Shown here in pieces: positions 47,563-58,220 of a DNA stretch of 64,000 bases. How positions within the stretch are numbered: the first letter of the stretch is position 1; each line of letters begins with the position of its first letter. Source of the stretch: Pteria penguin (lineage: Eukaryota; Mollusca; Bivalvia; Pterioida; Pteriidae); contig CM068588.1 in NCBI GenBank assembly GCA_035048485.1, positions 24,202,324 through 24,266,323 of the forward strand, given 5' to 3'. A program made the position numbers and the translations under genes. The notes beneath the pieces were generated by a model, which was not told the DNA's origin, ran no database searches, and saw nothing but the letters and a program-made list of their open reading frames with translations.

Positions 47563-48204
47563 TTCTACTGCAAAAAACTGATGCACGGTGATTTTCGAAT
47601 TAAGTGAAAATGTTTAAAATAATAACGGCAATCGTGGTTTTGTTATTCGATGTAACTGATCACATTGAGCAGAAGGGAAATGCTATCGTCATCAATGTCA
47701 AAATGTGATAATGTGAAAAAAAAATTGATAACAGAATGCAAATGTTTTATCGATGTTCTATATCACTACAACGTACACAGATAGAGATTAGTCAGCTCAG
47801 TCTATCAAAATGATTATTATACATAATAAGTTCATTACAAATCTCTCTCCTCTCTTTTCATCCCGAGTTCTTTTAGTCATTTCTAAAATTCTTGATCCGA
47901 TATGGTGTCAGTTAAAGCTAATGGCAACATATTACTGTCACACTAACAGCAATGCATCAAGGTGGACCATCCTGTATCAATGGGAACCCAAACTGACATC
48001 ATGTGTTTGTGTTCTGTGTGGTTATACACCTCCGTCATGGATGTCCATAACATACAGACGACTAAAAAACATTTCTGCGGCAGTCGGTATATGTATGTGG
48101 ATACAACATTATAGAGAAAGAATTGCAGTCACAAAATATAAGCGCAGGAGTATATAATCTCAAATCGGAAGTGGCCACCCATTGGGGATCTTTACTATTG
48201 CAAC

Positions 48205-49400
48205 AACGAATCACTACAGTTCCGCATCAAAAGCTCAAAAACAGACTTACTAGAATTATTCGAAATTCTTTTTTCCATAAAAATGGAAATCGTAGATATA
48301 AATATTTTGTCATTGGGCGGGAAGATATATATTTTGTAAAAGAACACTCTGATACAGAAGATCAAATCATCAAAATGCTGGAATTTTTAATAGACAATAT
48401 TTTCGTGGTGTTTGGAGGGAACATTTTTCAGCAAAAATTGGCATTGGCATTACCATGGGAACTAACTGCGCCCCTCTTCTTGCTGACATTTTCTTATATT
48501 CGTATGAGGCAGAATTTATTCAAAACATGCTCTCCACAGGCAGAAAAAGCCTTGCATCTCAGTTTAATTTTACGTATAGATATATGGACGACGTATTGTC
48601 AATCAATAATCCTAACTTTAAGAATTACATACATGAAATCTATCCCCATGAACTTGAGATAAAAGAGACAACCGAGAACAATAATTCCGCTTCGTATCTG
48701 GATATATTTTTAACTTTCGACAATGATGGTCATTTGAACACCTCTCTGTATAACGATTTTAACTTCCAAATAACTAACTTCCCGTTTCTTTGCAGCAATA
48801 TCCCGTCCTCACCTGCCTATGGAGTTTTTATATCTCAACTTATAAGGTACGCAAGAGCCTGTTCTCTATACGACGGTTTTATCCAGGGACCAAACGACTG
48901 GCCAATAAGTTGCTCATGCAGTAATATGTTAAAGAACGTCTGAAATCGTCACTGAGGAAGTTCTACGGTCGTTATGGGGATCTTGTACGAAAATATGATG
49001 TGCCTCTTTCTAGAATGATTGATAATATTCTGGAATGCGACTAAATGACCTGTTCAGTGAACAAGTAAATATGACTTTGTAAACAAGTTTTGTACTTTCG
49101 TATGTACAATTAGGAAACCAAAACTCTTGATTTTGACATGTTTCTTGAGAACTGCTGTGACGGGTGATGCATGCAGACAGGAGACGCTTACTCTCCCCGA
49201 GCACCTGGTCTCACCTCGGAATTTTTCAGTATTTCGGGGTTCACAACAGTTCCTTTTTAAAACTTTTTTTTATCTGTCCTTGGACTTTGAGAATGATTTG
49301 GTTTTTGGTACTTCTTCGATATTGATCCTACCTATCTTAACGGCAAACCTGGAGCATAATTATTAATTAATATGTTAGAGTTTTGTAAAAATCTCTTTTT
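48205..49400 (+). pseudogene. Penelope-like element fragment, frame-shifted
   Basis: Close relative of the copy at 2,540-4,470. The pieces are HKNGNRRYKYFVIGREDIYF, a MLEFLIDNIFVVFGGNIFQQ segment, MGTNCAPLLADIFLYSYEAE, FTYRYMDDVLSINN with catalytic MDD, ASYLDIFLTF, NFPFLCSNIPSSPAYGVFIS and SLRKFYGRYGDL. The 3' region with GTGACGGGTGATGCATGCAG ends near 49,380. A small indel separates the first half (frame ending 48,662) from the second (48,455-48,943), and there is another break before the thumb. It is less decayed than the other copies but not intact. Confidence 0.8.
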
Positions 49401-49849
49401 TTTCATCGTTTTACATAAGCGTCTATGTCCGGAGAAGACAGTAAATGAACACATCAGGATTGCAGCTCCTTCCATTGTGCTAAGATACTAGTTTAGGTAT
49501 TTTAAACGGAAGACACTCTAATAAGTTTGCTAATGATTTAACTGACTCCGGGCTTGGAACGCTTAGAACGTTATAAATTATGTACTGTCTTACACTTACA
49601 TGTTCCCCTTTATTCGTAAATTCATTGTGTGTAATTTCAATACATATTATGACCACGCCTCATTACACGTAGAAATGTGTTTGTTTTATAAAAGCATCAA
49701 TAACGCACAGGATATTAGTGGCCAGAATAACAAAGATAATCAATTTTAATGTTAAAACAAGAAAAGAAAAGAAAAAAGTTAAAGTGTAAAGTAAATGTAC
49801 CACTCTATGGATTCTTCAGCCATTTCAAGAATTTGGCTTCACTAACGTA

Positions 49850-50400
49850 ATTGATAACGGTTGGACAGTTAATAGTGTTTTAGATACAATTTAAAAAAAA
49901 ACTTGACGTGGAAATTTTCTATAAAGGAAATTGAGGATGCAATAAAAAAATCGTAAACTTGAAAAGAGCCATGGTTTTGACTTTATGCCTAATGGGTATT
50001 TCATAGAATTTAAAACTCAACTGTTACCTTATCTACATTAAATGTTCGACGCAATGTTTTGCCAAAAGTTACTTTTCTAAAAAAATTGTAATGTACTTAC
50101 AATTCCTGTTTACAAAAAGGGCAACCCAATGGACCCACTAAATTCATGTATAAACTATTGCAAAACATGTTTTGTTATAAAATACTAATGTTTAAAAGGA
50201 AAAGAATCATCTGGAAATTGTCTACTAGTAATAAAAGTGAAGATATCCAACATTTGACATATACTTGTGAAAACGTTAGAAACATTTGCAAAATCTTAAG
50301 TTTTGTACTAAAAGTTAATATTACTCGGAAAGAAATAATAATTGGTTTTTACTTTGAAAAGAACAACAACGACAAAAATTAAAATTGTTCGAAAGTATTA
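49850..50400 (+). pseudogene. LINE relic (RT and C-terminal pieces)
   Basis: Pieces of a second LINE type appear in several frames: an AIKKS..KSHGFDF.PNGYF segment (RT palm entry) near 49,930-50,000, VYKKGNPMDPLNSC near 50,108-50,150, and a terminal HLTYTCENVRNICKILSF segment at 50,255-50,310. All are broken by stops and deletions. Confidence 0.55.
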
Positions 50401-50654
50401 TTTCTTGTGTTACTCTACAATATATAAATATAAGTTAGATAACCTGGAAGAAAAAGAATATAACATTCAAATTCATTTAAAGAAATGTATGAAATTTTGG
50501 TAGTTGATGAAGTACTGAAATATAGAACTTCTTAATAAAACTGCATAACTTCTCTTGATGAAAGAGAAAACTGAAGACATCTAACAATGTTGATGACAAA
50601 AATCACCAAGGATATACCCACACAAAATGATAATAGTAAAATATATGCGGAAAA

Positions 50655-50740
50655 TCATTACAAAAATATTCGATTGTGCTGCAGTTACGATACCGACATA
50701 GGACGGTCAATTGAAGTAACAAACGTGATTCACTTGGTGT
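50655..50740 (+). repeat. 'X' repeat, left copy at the Penelope fragment
   Basis: It has ACAAAAATATTCGATTG, then TTACGATACCGACATAGGAC and GGTGTGGAAGCC. The right copy (51,855-52,070) is inverted relative to it. Confidence 0.6.
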
Positions 50741-50742
50741 GG

Positions 50743-50945
50743 AAGCCGGTGTGGCCTAGTGAATAAGGTGCTCGGCTCGTGATCGAGAGGTCCCGGGTTC
50801 TACTCCCGCCGTGGGCACGCCGGTGTTCTGTCTTTCGGATGAGACAGTAAAAACCGAGGTCCCGTTTCACGGTAGGCGTGGCACGTAAAATATTCCTCAC
50901 TGCTTCGGGTGGGTCCGTTGCAATTTATATCAGAAATATATCCAC
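50743..50945 (+). mobile_element. tRNA-derived SINE, 3'-truncated
   Basis: The head is CCGGTGTGGCCTAGTGAATA (box A) and GGGTTCTACTCCCGC (box B). The body is TTCGGATGAGACAGTAAAAA and CTCACTGCTTCGGGTGGGTC. The 3' end with the GACGTAAAAC word is missing. Confidence 0.8.
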
Positions 50946-50964
50946 CAGAGCTCAAATTGAATAA

Positions 50965-51568
50965 AGCTAATACTTGAGATAAATCTACACCTTTCTTAGA
51001 TTTGAATATCAAAATTATTAACCACCTAATATATACTAATATTTATGATAAGCGTGAGGATTTTGGATTTCCTATTATAAAATTTCCTTACTTGACTGGG
51101 GATGTCCCTCGACTCCCATCATATGGTATCTATATATCTCAATTAGTTCGATTTGTCAGAGGCTGCACCGATGTTTTGGACTTTGATAAACGAAATTTAC
51201 AAATTACTACCAAACTTTTAACTCAGGGTTACAGATACCACAAGATTAGAAAAACATTCGGCAAAGTCTTCGGATCTTATTTAGAACTTCTATCTAAATT
51301 TGGAAATATTTCTTTTCAACACTATGTATCCAATGGAATTTCCCATCCTAATTTTTACGGTGATCTCGTTTATAAACTAAGGAAAGTAAAAGGCTCCGAT
51401 AACGTTATTTTATCATGTAATAAAATAGTCAAACGTCTTCTAAATAGACAATATGACATTGAGATCATCAAAAAGACTATAGGTCTTGTATTTGGCCCCT
51501 CTACAGCCTTATGCAGACTTTTACTTGAACGTTGCACGCTGACTAACAGGGCAGTGGGAACTATATGA
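50965..51568 (+). pseudogene. Penelope-like RT C-terminal fragment, second family
   Basis: The frame has a KSTPFLDLNIKIINHLIY start, then NIYDKREDFGFPIIKFPYL, SYGIYISQLVRFVRGC, a KLLTQGYRYHKIRKTFGKVF thumb segment and FYGDLVYKLRKV, and ends at TGA 51,568. This is the region after the YxDD motif in Penelope-like RTs of a family distinct from the other three copies here. The palm and anything N-terminal are lost. It is flanked by oppositely oriented X repeats. Confidence 0.65.
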
Positions 51569-51854
51569 CGGGCCTTATCCAAACCTCTTTCAGAGGAGAC
51601 ATGGTCCTGAACCTCGTCCCCTCTGACTGTTAGTCGGGACTCCTACAGATCTATGGTCTTAGCTCGCTTTCAGACTGGCAGAGCACGGTTTATCATGTTG
51701 ATGTCGCATATATTTTTATATCACTATGTGTTTTACAATACCTTACGTGTTTATATTTTTATGACCTCTCAATATGCGATACCTGTTGACCCTTGTTTTT
51801 TACATGGTGGATTATTTATAAATTTTAAATGTACGTCCTTTGATTGTTCTGCTG

Positions 51855-52070
51855 TTACGGTGAGTGGGAAGGTGGCCCCGTAAACCGGTCAACCACAACA
51901 TTTGATTGGCTTTTATCAAATTAAATGACCGTCCTAAGTCGGTATCGTAATTGCACTACTGTCAAATATTTTTGTAGTGTGTTATATGTGCTAGTATATT
52001 ATTGATATTCATGTATTGTAAAGCTCCATGGTGACTTCTGCCACATAACTGAGCCAGTAACTCCTCTTTT
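51855..52070 (-). repeat. 'X' repeat, inverted copy downstream of the Penelope fragment
   Basis: It reads GTGGGAAGGTGGCCCCGTAA ... GACCGTCCTAAGTCGGTATC ... CCATGGTGACTTCTGCCACA. This is the reverse complement of 6,525-6,745. Confidence 0.65.
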
Positions 52071-52084
52071 TTCTTAAATGTGTA

Positions 52085-52170
52085 TGCAATGCATCAGGCA
52101 GATGCAGTCATCATATACGTGAAATAATCGTGGAGTGACGTAAAAACAATAACCAATCAGTCAATCAATT
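52085..52170 (+). mobile_element. SINE 3'-end relic
   Basis: ATGCATCAGGCAGATGCAGT, then TATACGTGAAATAATCG, GTGACGTAAAAACAA and a CAATCAGTCAATCAA tail, as in the complete SINEs at 56,195 and 59,319. Confidence 0.65.
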
Positions 52171-52214
52171 CACTTGGTGTGGTTAGCCGGTTTACGTGCA
52201 CCCACCTTCCCACT

Positions 52215-52900
52215 CACCTCAAAAGCGAGTGAGTGGGAAAAACTATGAAAACTTGATCTATATAGTATGTAATACATTCATGACATTGTATGCATGTATG
52301 CATTATGCTATAATTGAATAATATTTATATTGTTATGATACATCCTGACCCGGGTTGTATGAAAATTATATATATATGTGTATATATTGTATATATTTTA
52401 TTAGCAGATAACCAACAGATTTATGTGCAATGACATATAATAGTATAAATAGTTTACAATACAACTCATACTTTGCCATAAAGAAGAGGCTACAATGGAG
52501 AAAAGACTCGTGCATGTATCTCTCAAACTGCATAATTGCATAAATGTATTGACTATATATTTATCAATATATCCAAATAGGAAACACAGTTGCGTAATGT
52601 AAAGTAGATCTAAGAGAGGTATGTACATTTATGACTATAGACAATATAAATAAGGTAATTAATGTACCCCCCCCCACACACACACACACTTTTTTTCAGA
52701 CAACTTGCCTTCCCGTAGATACTTTTTGTTATTATGTATTGACAACAGTGGAACAAGTTTGAATATTGATGGTTTAGCCCAGAAATATTTTTCATGTATA
52801 AACGACGAAAGTAGGTATAAAATGGACATACAAGTGTAAAGTGATATGCATCCTCTTTTTGATTTAAAGTGGAGAATCTACACTTGCAATCCCCTCGATA
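52215..52900. other. Non-coding stretch, nothing recognised
   Basis: AT-rich, with a short C-run and CA microsatellite near 52,668-52,690. No gene is seen. Confidence 0.5.
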
Positions 52901-55250
52901 AGGTGTGTGTTATATTTAACTTTCAACTTTTAAAAAAAACAAACTTTTCAATGTCCTTTGCAAGATGGAAACCCCATACCTCAGCACCAAAACTAAGTAC
53001 ACAGGCGACATATATCTATCGAAAACTGTAAGATGTTTTTGCGACAATTATCTTTACATACTTTTAAAATACCAAACATGCATTTACTTCCTTGTTAAGC
53101 AATCACACACTGTTTTGGCAGAAATGCCATTAAAATTTAAAGTTATACCCAGGTAAATGAAAGAGTTCATATTATAAACCCATCGATTATATTTGGTAAT
53201 TTACCATTTCGGAAAACAACAATTTTAGTTTTATCAAAATTTACATCTACGTTACGTTCCACCTCGTACTATACGTGTGCAACCTGTCCAAAATATTCTG
53301 AAGACCCTCCCTCGACTCCGACATTAAAAGTGTATCGTCAGCATACCTTAATGGGAATAATGATATGTCTTTGAAAACAACGGTACCATACCCCCCCTCC
53401 CCCTTGCATCAATGCGACACATAAATCTGTCTAATGATACTTAATACTTCTCCAATAATATCACCTCTAGAAAGCTTTCGGAACAATTTATTCCTATCAG
53501 TGGAATACAATTTATGACCCATGTTTAGGTATGACGGTATTAAACCATGCAGGGCAAATATAGCATCTGTTGTACCATCACCGGGTTTAAATCCAAAATG
53601 AGAATCAGATTTCACGTTGTTATTTGAGGACCAGTCAAGTGATCTGTTATTCAAAACTGATGTTAATTGTTCATATTATAAACATCCCGTTCTTGGGTAA
53701 CGGATTTACTATTCCGGTGGACCACGTCTTAAATGTAGAGTTAAATAGACGTACAAGTATTGGTAGTAAAATAATTTTGAATTTCATATAATATTCATTT
53801 AATAGATTATCAAAACCAGTGGCTTTTCCATCCTTAAGATTTCTCAATACACAAAGCACCTCTTCCTCACTAATATGACTATCAAGTTCAGGAAAACCTT
53901 GTCAGGTACATGGCTAGTGATGTCATCAGTATTAGCACTGTTACTGTGATTACAAAATTTATAAGATGTTGAAAGAAATCGTGAACTGAAAGACTATTTT
54001 GGAATTCGTTTTCTTATTAAATATACGGAAAAAATTCTTGGGATTATGTTTTTGCAAATAAGCAAGTTTATTATTTTCATGTCTCATATATACGGTTTTT
54101 GTGCTCTGACAGCATACGTCTTAAATTCACATTTTGCCTAAACTAATTTGACCCTATTGCAATAAGACCGGTTCGCAAAGCATTACGGTTATCAGAATAA
54201 GGATTCCTGTAATTTGAATACAACCAAATTTTAACTTCACGTTTCTTATTAACACTCGAAAATGTAACTGAATGGTTCAAAAACAGAACTAAGAATATAA
54301 GTGAAACCGCCTACCATACAATCAGGATCAGTGAACTGGTTGTTAAAATTATCGATAACTCTATGCAAATCATACACTTTACTTTCTAAGGCATGCTTTA
54401 TATCTACCGCCATTTTATCCTTCCACTTGAATATTTACATAAACATGGTTACTCTTAGGTTTATCCCTATTTACACGTACATGTAACGTAATTATGGGAC
54501 ACACGTTGAAGTCTAAAACCTAAACAGATTCCACTAAATCAAAGTATTCCTGATGTATCAAACCATATTCTATTGACCCTAAATGATTAAAGAAAGTGAT
54601 TTTGCCATTAACATCATTAAATCTGCCTTGATACATTAACGTTCCATCACGCAATACGAAGACTAGCCTCCGCGTCCAAAGCAGTGTACTACGGCAACGT
54701 CTGTTCGTTCGTGTCAATGTATATCGGTACACTTCAGCCCACTGTGTATCACTGTTGTCCATTCCATATTGGGCCCTTTCCTCCGAGTACAAAATATCAT
54801 AGGGATGACTCTCATTGGAGTCGTAGAGTTGCCCTTTCACATAGAACCTATCACGTATTAACTTTACACGATTTCCTTAATCACGGACCGAACGTATGAT
54901 GGGATACAGTTACTTTCTGCGATCTTCTATCGCCGGAAATTTGCTGGTTGATGCCCTAAACATACCCTTAAGCATATATGCTCAGCTCTTCACTATGCCA
55001 AGGTCATGTTTATATAGAAAGTGGGCGACTATCGGTCGGACCCTGTGCCTCATGTGTCTGCCAAAACGATGAACATTTGCAAACTCAATGCGTTGGTTGA
55101 TATCTAGCATCCGGGATAGAGAGTAACGCACTCGGTCCTCCGTGTTTTCGTCCTTAGATTCACAAGACAGAGCATTAAAGATTAAAGTCATCTTCATTCA
55201 ACGGCAATGTGACTCGACCACCTTCTCCTGAATCTTATTCAGGTTATTAT
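52900..55250 (-). pseudogene. Decayed L1-like LINE (ORF1, endonuclease, RT)
   Basis: On the minus strand, in order: an ORF1-type segment with ENTEDRVRYSLSRML and HRFGRHMRHRVRPIVAHFL (55,197-54,982); an endonuclease-end segment RRLVFVLRDGTLMYQGRF and KITFFNHLGS (about 54,680-54,560); an RT entry LRNLKDGKATGFDNLLNEYY (about 53,845); SDSHFGFKPGDGTTDAIFAL (about 53,615-53,555); and a catalytic RYADDTLLMSES segment (about 53,350-53,310). Stops and shifts are frequent and parts are deleted, so it is dead. Confidence 0.7.
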
Positions 55251-55500
55251 GCAACCAGGGCAATTTTTTTTAATTTCTGTCTTGAATAATAGATTGTAGT
55301 CTTAGTCCAAAAGTAATGATTTTTTACCAATGCGCAATTTGGTTTCAGACGCGGTTTGCATTACTGGTAAACAAAATCTAAACTCTCTAAGTCTATATTG
55401 CTGTTTTGTGAATTATAAACAGGAATTTGACACTGTTGAGCGTATAAAATTGTGTCAAAATATGTAAATTATCATGCATATTAGAATCGCTATATTATGA

Positions 55501-55640
55501 GAATCTAGAATCAGCTCCAGTCTCAAGTCGAAAGATACCAGTCGAGGACGACAAACCGAGGCGTTAGCCAAGGTTGAGATGTCGGAGCATATCGTTCGAG
55601 AATGATATCTTTCGATCTGGGACGAGAGGTGATTCTTGAT
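55501..55640. repeat. Foldback element with GTTA-capped hairpin tip (copy 2)
   Basis: Arms 55,501-55,546 and 55,592-55,640 are complementary, with AAGTCGAAAGATA against TATCTTTCGATCT. The core at 55,556-55,573 is CCGAGGCGTTAGCCAAGG, differing from copy 1 at one base. The arm sequences differ from those of copy 1. Confidence 0.7.
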
Positions 55641-56094
55641 TCTTTTCTTGCCAAATAAACCTTCATTTTACCCCCTTTCAGTGCCTTTTCATTTCTCCCA
55701 CTTTACACATTTTTGTCCTCGTCTGAATTCTACTTTACAAAATAAAAATCACAAAAATATTTTAATAACAACAATAATAGCGTGTAACAGAACATGGAAC
55801 AAGGCAACATGAGTAAATAAACATATAAAGATGAAATGAGTTAATTTAATTCTTTTTTTTGTATATCAATATCTAGAGTAATATTACATCACACTACAGT
55901 TCATGAGAATTACAAAATGTACATGGCTTTGTTTATGAAAATAAATAGAACATGTAGTTATACACTGTGCTAGATCGATGCTCCAGATCGATGGATCTAG
56001 TACCCCAATTCCGGTGGAATTTCCCAGTCTCGTGTACGAGAATGTAAAATTAAGTCCAGTGTTTTATTGAACACTCACCATTCTGATTTTTATT

Positions 56095-56700
56095 TTTCTG
56101 CAACAGCCATGGCGTGTTACAAGGGGAGCTAATTTCCCCCTTTTGTTCTCTTTGTATGTTAACGACTGTGAATAATAGAATTATGTCGACAGAACTGATT
56201 GATTGATTGATTGATTTTTGTTTTACGTCACACCACGAATATTTCACGTATATGGTGACGGCATCAGCCTGATGCGGGGCATACAAATTTTGGTCTTTCT
56301 AACGGACCCACCCGAAGCAGTGAGGGATCTTTAACGTGCCATGCATACCACGACACAGGGCCTCGGTTTTTACTGTCTCATCCGAAAGACATGACACCGG
56401 CATGACCAGAGCGGGACTCGAACCCCGGCCTCCCGATCAGGAGTCCGACGCGATACCACTAGGCCACGCCGACTTTCGACAGAATTGCAAGCGATACCGC
56501 TTTTTCTTTTAATGTATACGGACGATATAGTAATGTTTTCTGAAACCATTGACGGTCCACAGTCTCTGTTGGACTCTCTCTACGAATATACTCAGAAATG
56601 GTTTTTAACTGTTAATGTAATTAAAACACAACATTTATTCTTTTTAGAAATGAGGTATCAAAGCGGAGGAAACTTGGTATTACAATGGTGACAAGCTAGA
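56095..56700 (+). pseudogene. LINE RT fragment interrupted by a SINE
   Basis: A GVLQGELISP-like motif (about 56,110-56,140) followed by FVNDCE-like residues is cut by the SINE at 56,195-56,475. It resumes with MYTDDIVMFSETIDGPQSLL (catalytic TDD, about 56,510-56,570) and QKWFLTVNVIKTQ. The SINE target duplication shows that these are two halves of one fragment. Confidence 0.7.
56195..56475 (-). mobile_element. tRNA-derived SINE, complete, with 9-bp target duplication
   Basis: On the minus strand the head is GCCGGCGTGGCCTAGTGGTA-like (box A) and GGTTCGAGTCCCGC (box B). The body is TTCGGATGAGACAGTAAAAA and CTCACTGCTTCGGGTGGGTC. The 3' end is GGTGTGACGTAAAACAA plus a (TCAA)n-type tail. TCGACAGAA flanks it at 56,186-56,194 and 56,476-56,484. 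It is inserted in a LINE fragment. Confidence 0.9.
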
Positions 56701-56744
56701 AGTGGTCCATCAGTTTAATTAACTCGGTAGAAAGATAATGTACT

Positions 56745-57035
56745 TTAAAAGTAAAAAACGAAGAAGTACCGAAGGGTAAACAATATCTTATTGTCCATGG
56801 AATAAAGGGGACAATATCGTGTTTAGTGTCATATTCAGACAAATGTGAACCCCAATAAAATCGAGGTGAGACCAGGTGTCCGGGAGTAGTAAGCGTCCCT
56901 TGGTTGCATGCAACACCCGTCGCAAAAGTCATGCAACAACCTTTCAAGTCGAGGAGGTAGATACATAAATATACACGCATGAACATTCGAAGGAGACAGG
57001 AACACGAAGTCAAATTCTCCCATTCAAGGCAAGAA
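56745..57035 (-). repeat. Penelope-like element 3'-region relic
   Basis: Best-preserved member of the set at 4,905-5,140 (minus) and 14,445-14,690 (plus). On the minus strand it reads TTTTGCGACGGGTGTTGCAT, GGACGCTTACTACTCCCGG, CACCTGGTCTCACCTCG and TTTGTCTGAATATGACAC. Confidence 0.65.
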
Positions 57036-57719
57036 ATGCTGCCTGCTTGAAATTCCGGTGTCGGAAATGCAGGTGAACAAACGCCTGTATATACATGTAT
57101 ATACGTATTATGTCAAATCAAGTATAGTCAAAAACATAGATGTTTTGACATGAAACTCAACCAAATAACTCATTTGTCATTATTTATCATTATTTGATAC
57201 ATATATTTCTAGTAAAGCTTTTGTTGTTGTGGTTGTGAGATCTGCGCTAGAAATAGACAACGTCTAGAAAAATATTCTAGGCGTTAAACGTTCAACTCCA
57301 ATGCAATTATTTATTCTGAACTTTACCGTTTTCCTTTAATATATATTCGCAAAATATACATTTTGAAATATTTCAGAAATTGAGTACGACAGATAATTGT
57401 CTGTTGAAATCGCATTTTGACTTTTTGTACACAAAATGTAATGGTAATATTATTGTGATAATTGGATATCTAAGGTAAATAGTTTGGTTCCCCTTGTTGG
57501 TTTATGTGGTCTATGGTCAATTTACATGTGTATTATTCTTAAAAATGAGTATTTCTCAGCTACGACAAAACAACACCCTGCTTTTTGATTATTCCAAACA
57601 ACGTTTTATTAGTATGTGGGTAATACTTCATCAAAGTACGGTGTATACAAACGCCTTATTGATAATATTACATTGCAGTCTTGATTTATCAAAACCCATC
57701 ACTGTACTTTATTTAAAAA

Positions 57720-58155
57720 GTGATTTCTAGAATACCACTATACAATAGCTTAGCTATTGAATCTAGAAGTTATAGAAACATTCCTTTGAATAGAAGTATA
57801 TGTCCATTGTGGACCACAGATATTGGGCGCGAATTCCATTTTCTTTTGAAATGTCCGCCATATTATTCTCTAAGAGGAAAATATTTGAAGAACTATTACT
57901 TTGTAAAACCCTCTGTCTTTAAATTAATGCAAAAACTTTACTCCTTACACATCTGCAGTATAGGGAAATTTATTAACATTATTTTCACCTGAAGAAACAC
58001 TCTTCAAAATTTAGATATCATATGTAATGTATATCTATATTCCATCTCTCAACTGTACCTGATCTAATATATCTATGTATTCATACTGATTGCATATTTA
58101 TTTTATATTAAGTATACCTATAAGCTGTAAAGTTTCAATACAATACAATAAGTGT
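57720..58155 (+). pseudogene. LINE RT C-terminal tail and 3' UTR
   Basis: The frame 57,720-57,992 has CPLWTTDIGREFHFLLKCPP, a Cys-His-Cys cluster that ends many CR1/L2-like LINEs, then KYLKNYYFVKPSVFKLMQKL. An AT-rich tail ends in CAATACAATACAAT. It is homologous to 19,110-19,260. The 5' part is lost. It abuts the 3' end of GPR157-like receptor 2. Confidence 0.7.
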
Positions 58156-58220
58156 TGAAACATCATACGCTGCAAATGTAATGCAACTTTATGTCCCCAT
58201 GTCGTTATCGCAGTCAGGTT

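Noticed and set aside
56195..56475. Genuine tRNA genes at the SINE heads
   Set aside because: Box A and B are present, but the heads continue into a conserved SINE body with a TCAA-type tail and target duplications, and no proper acceptor stem is seen.
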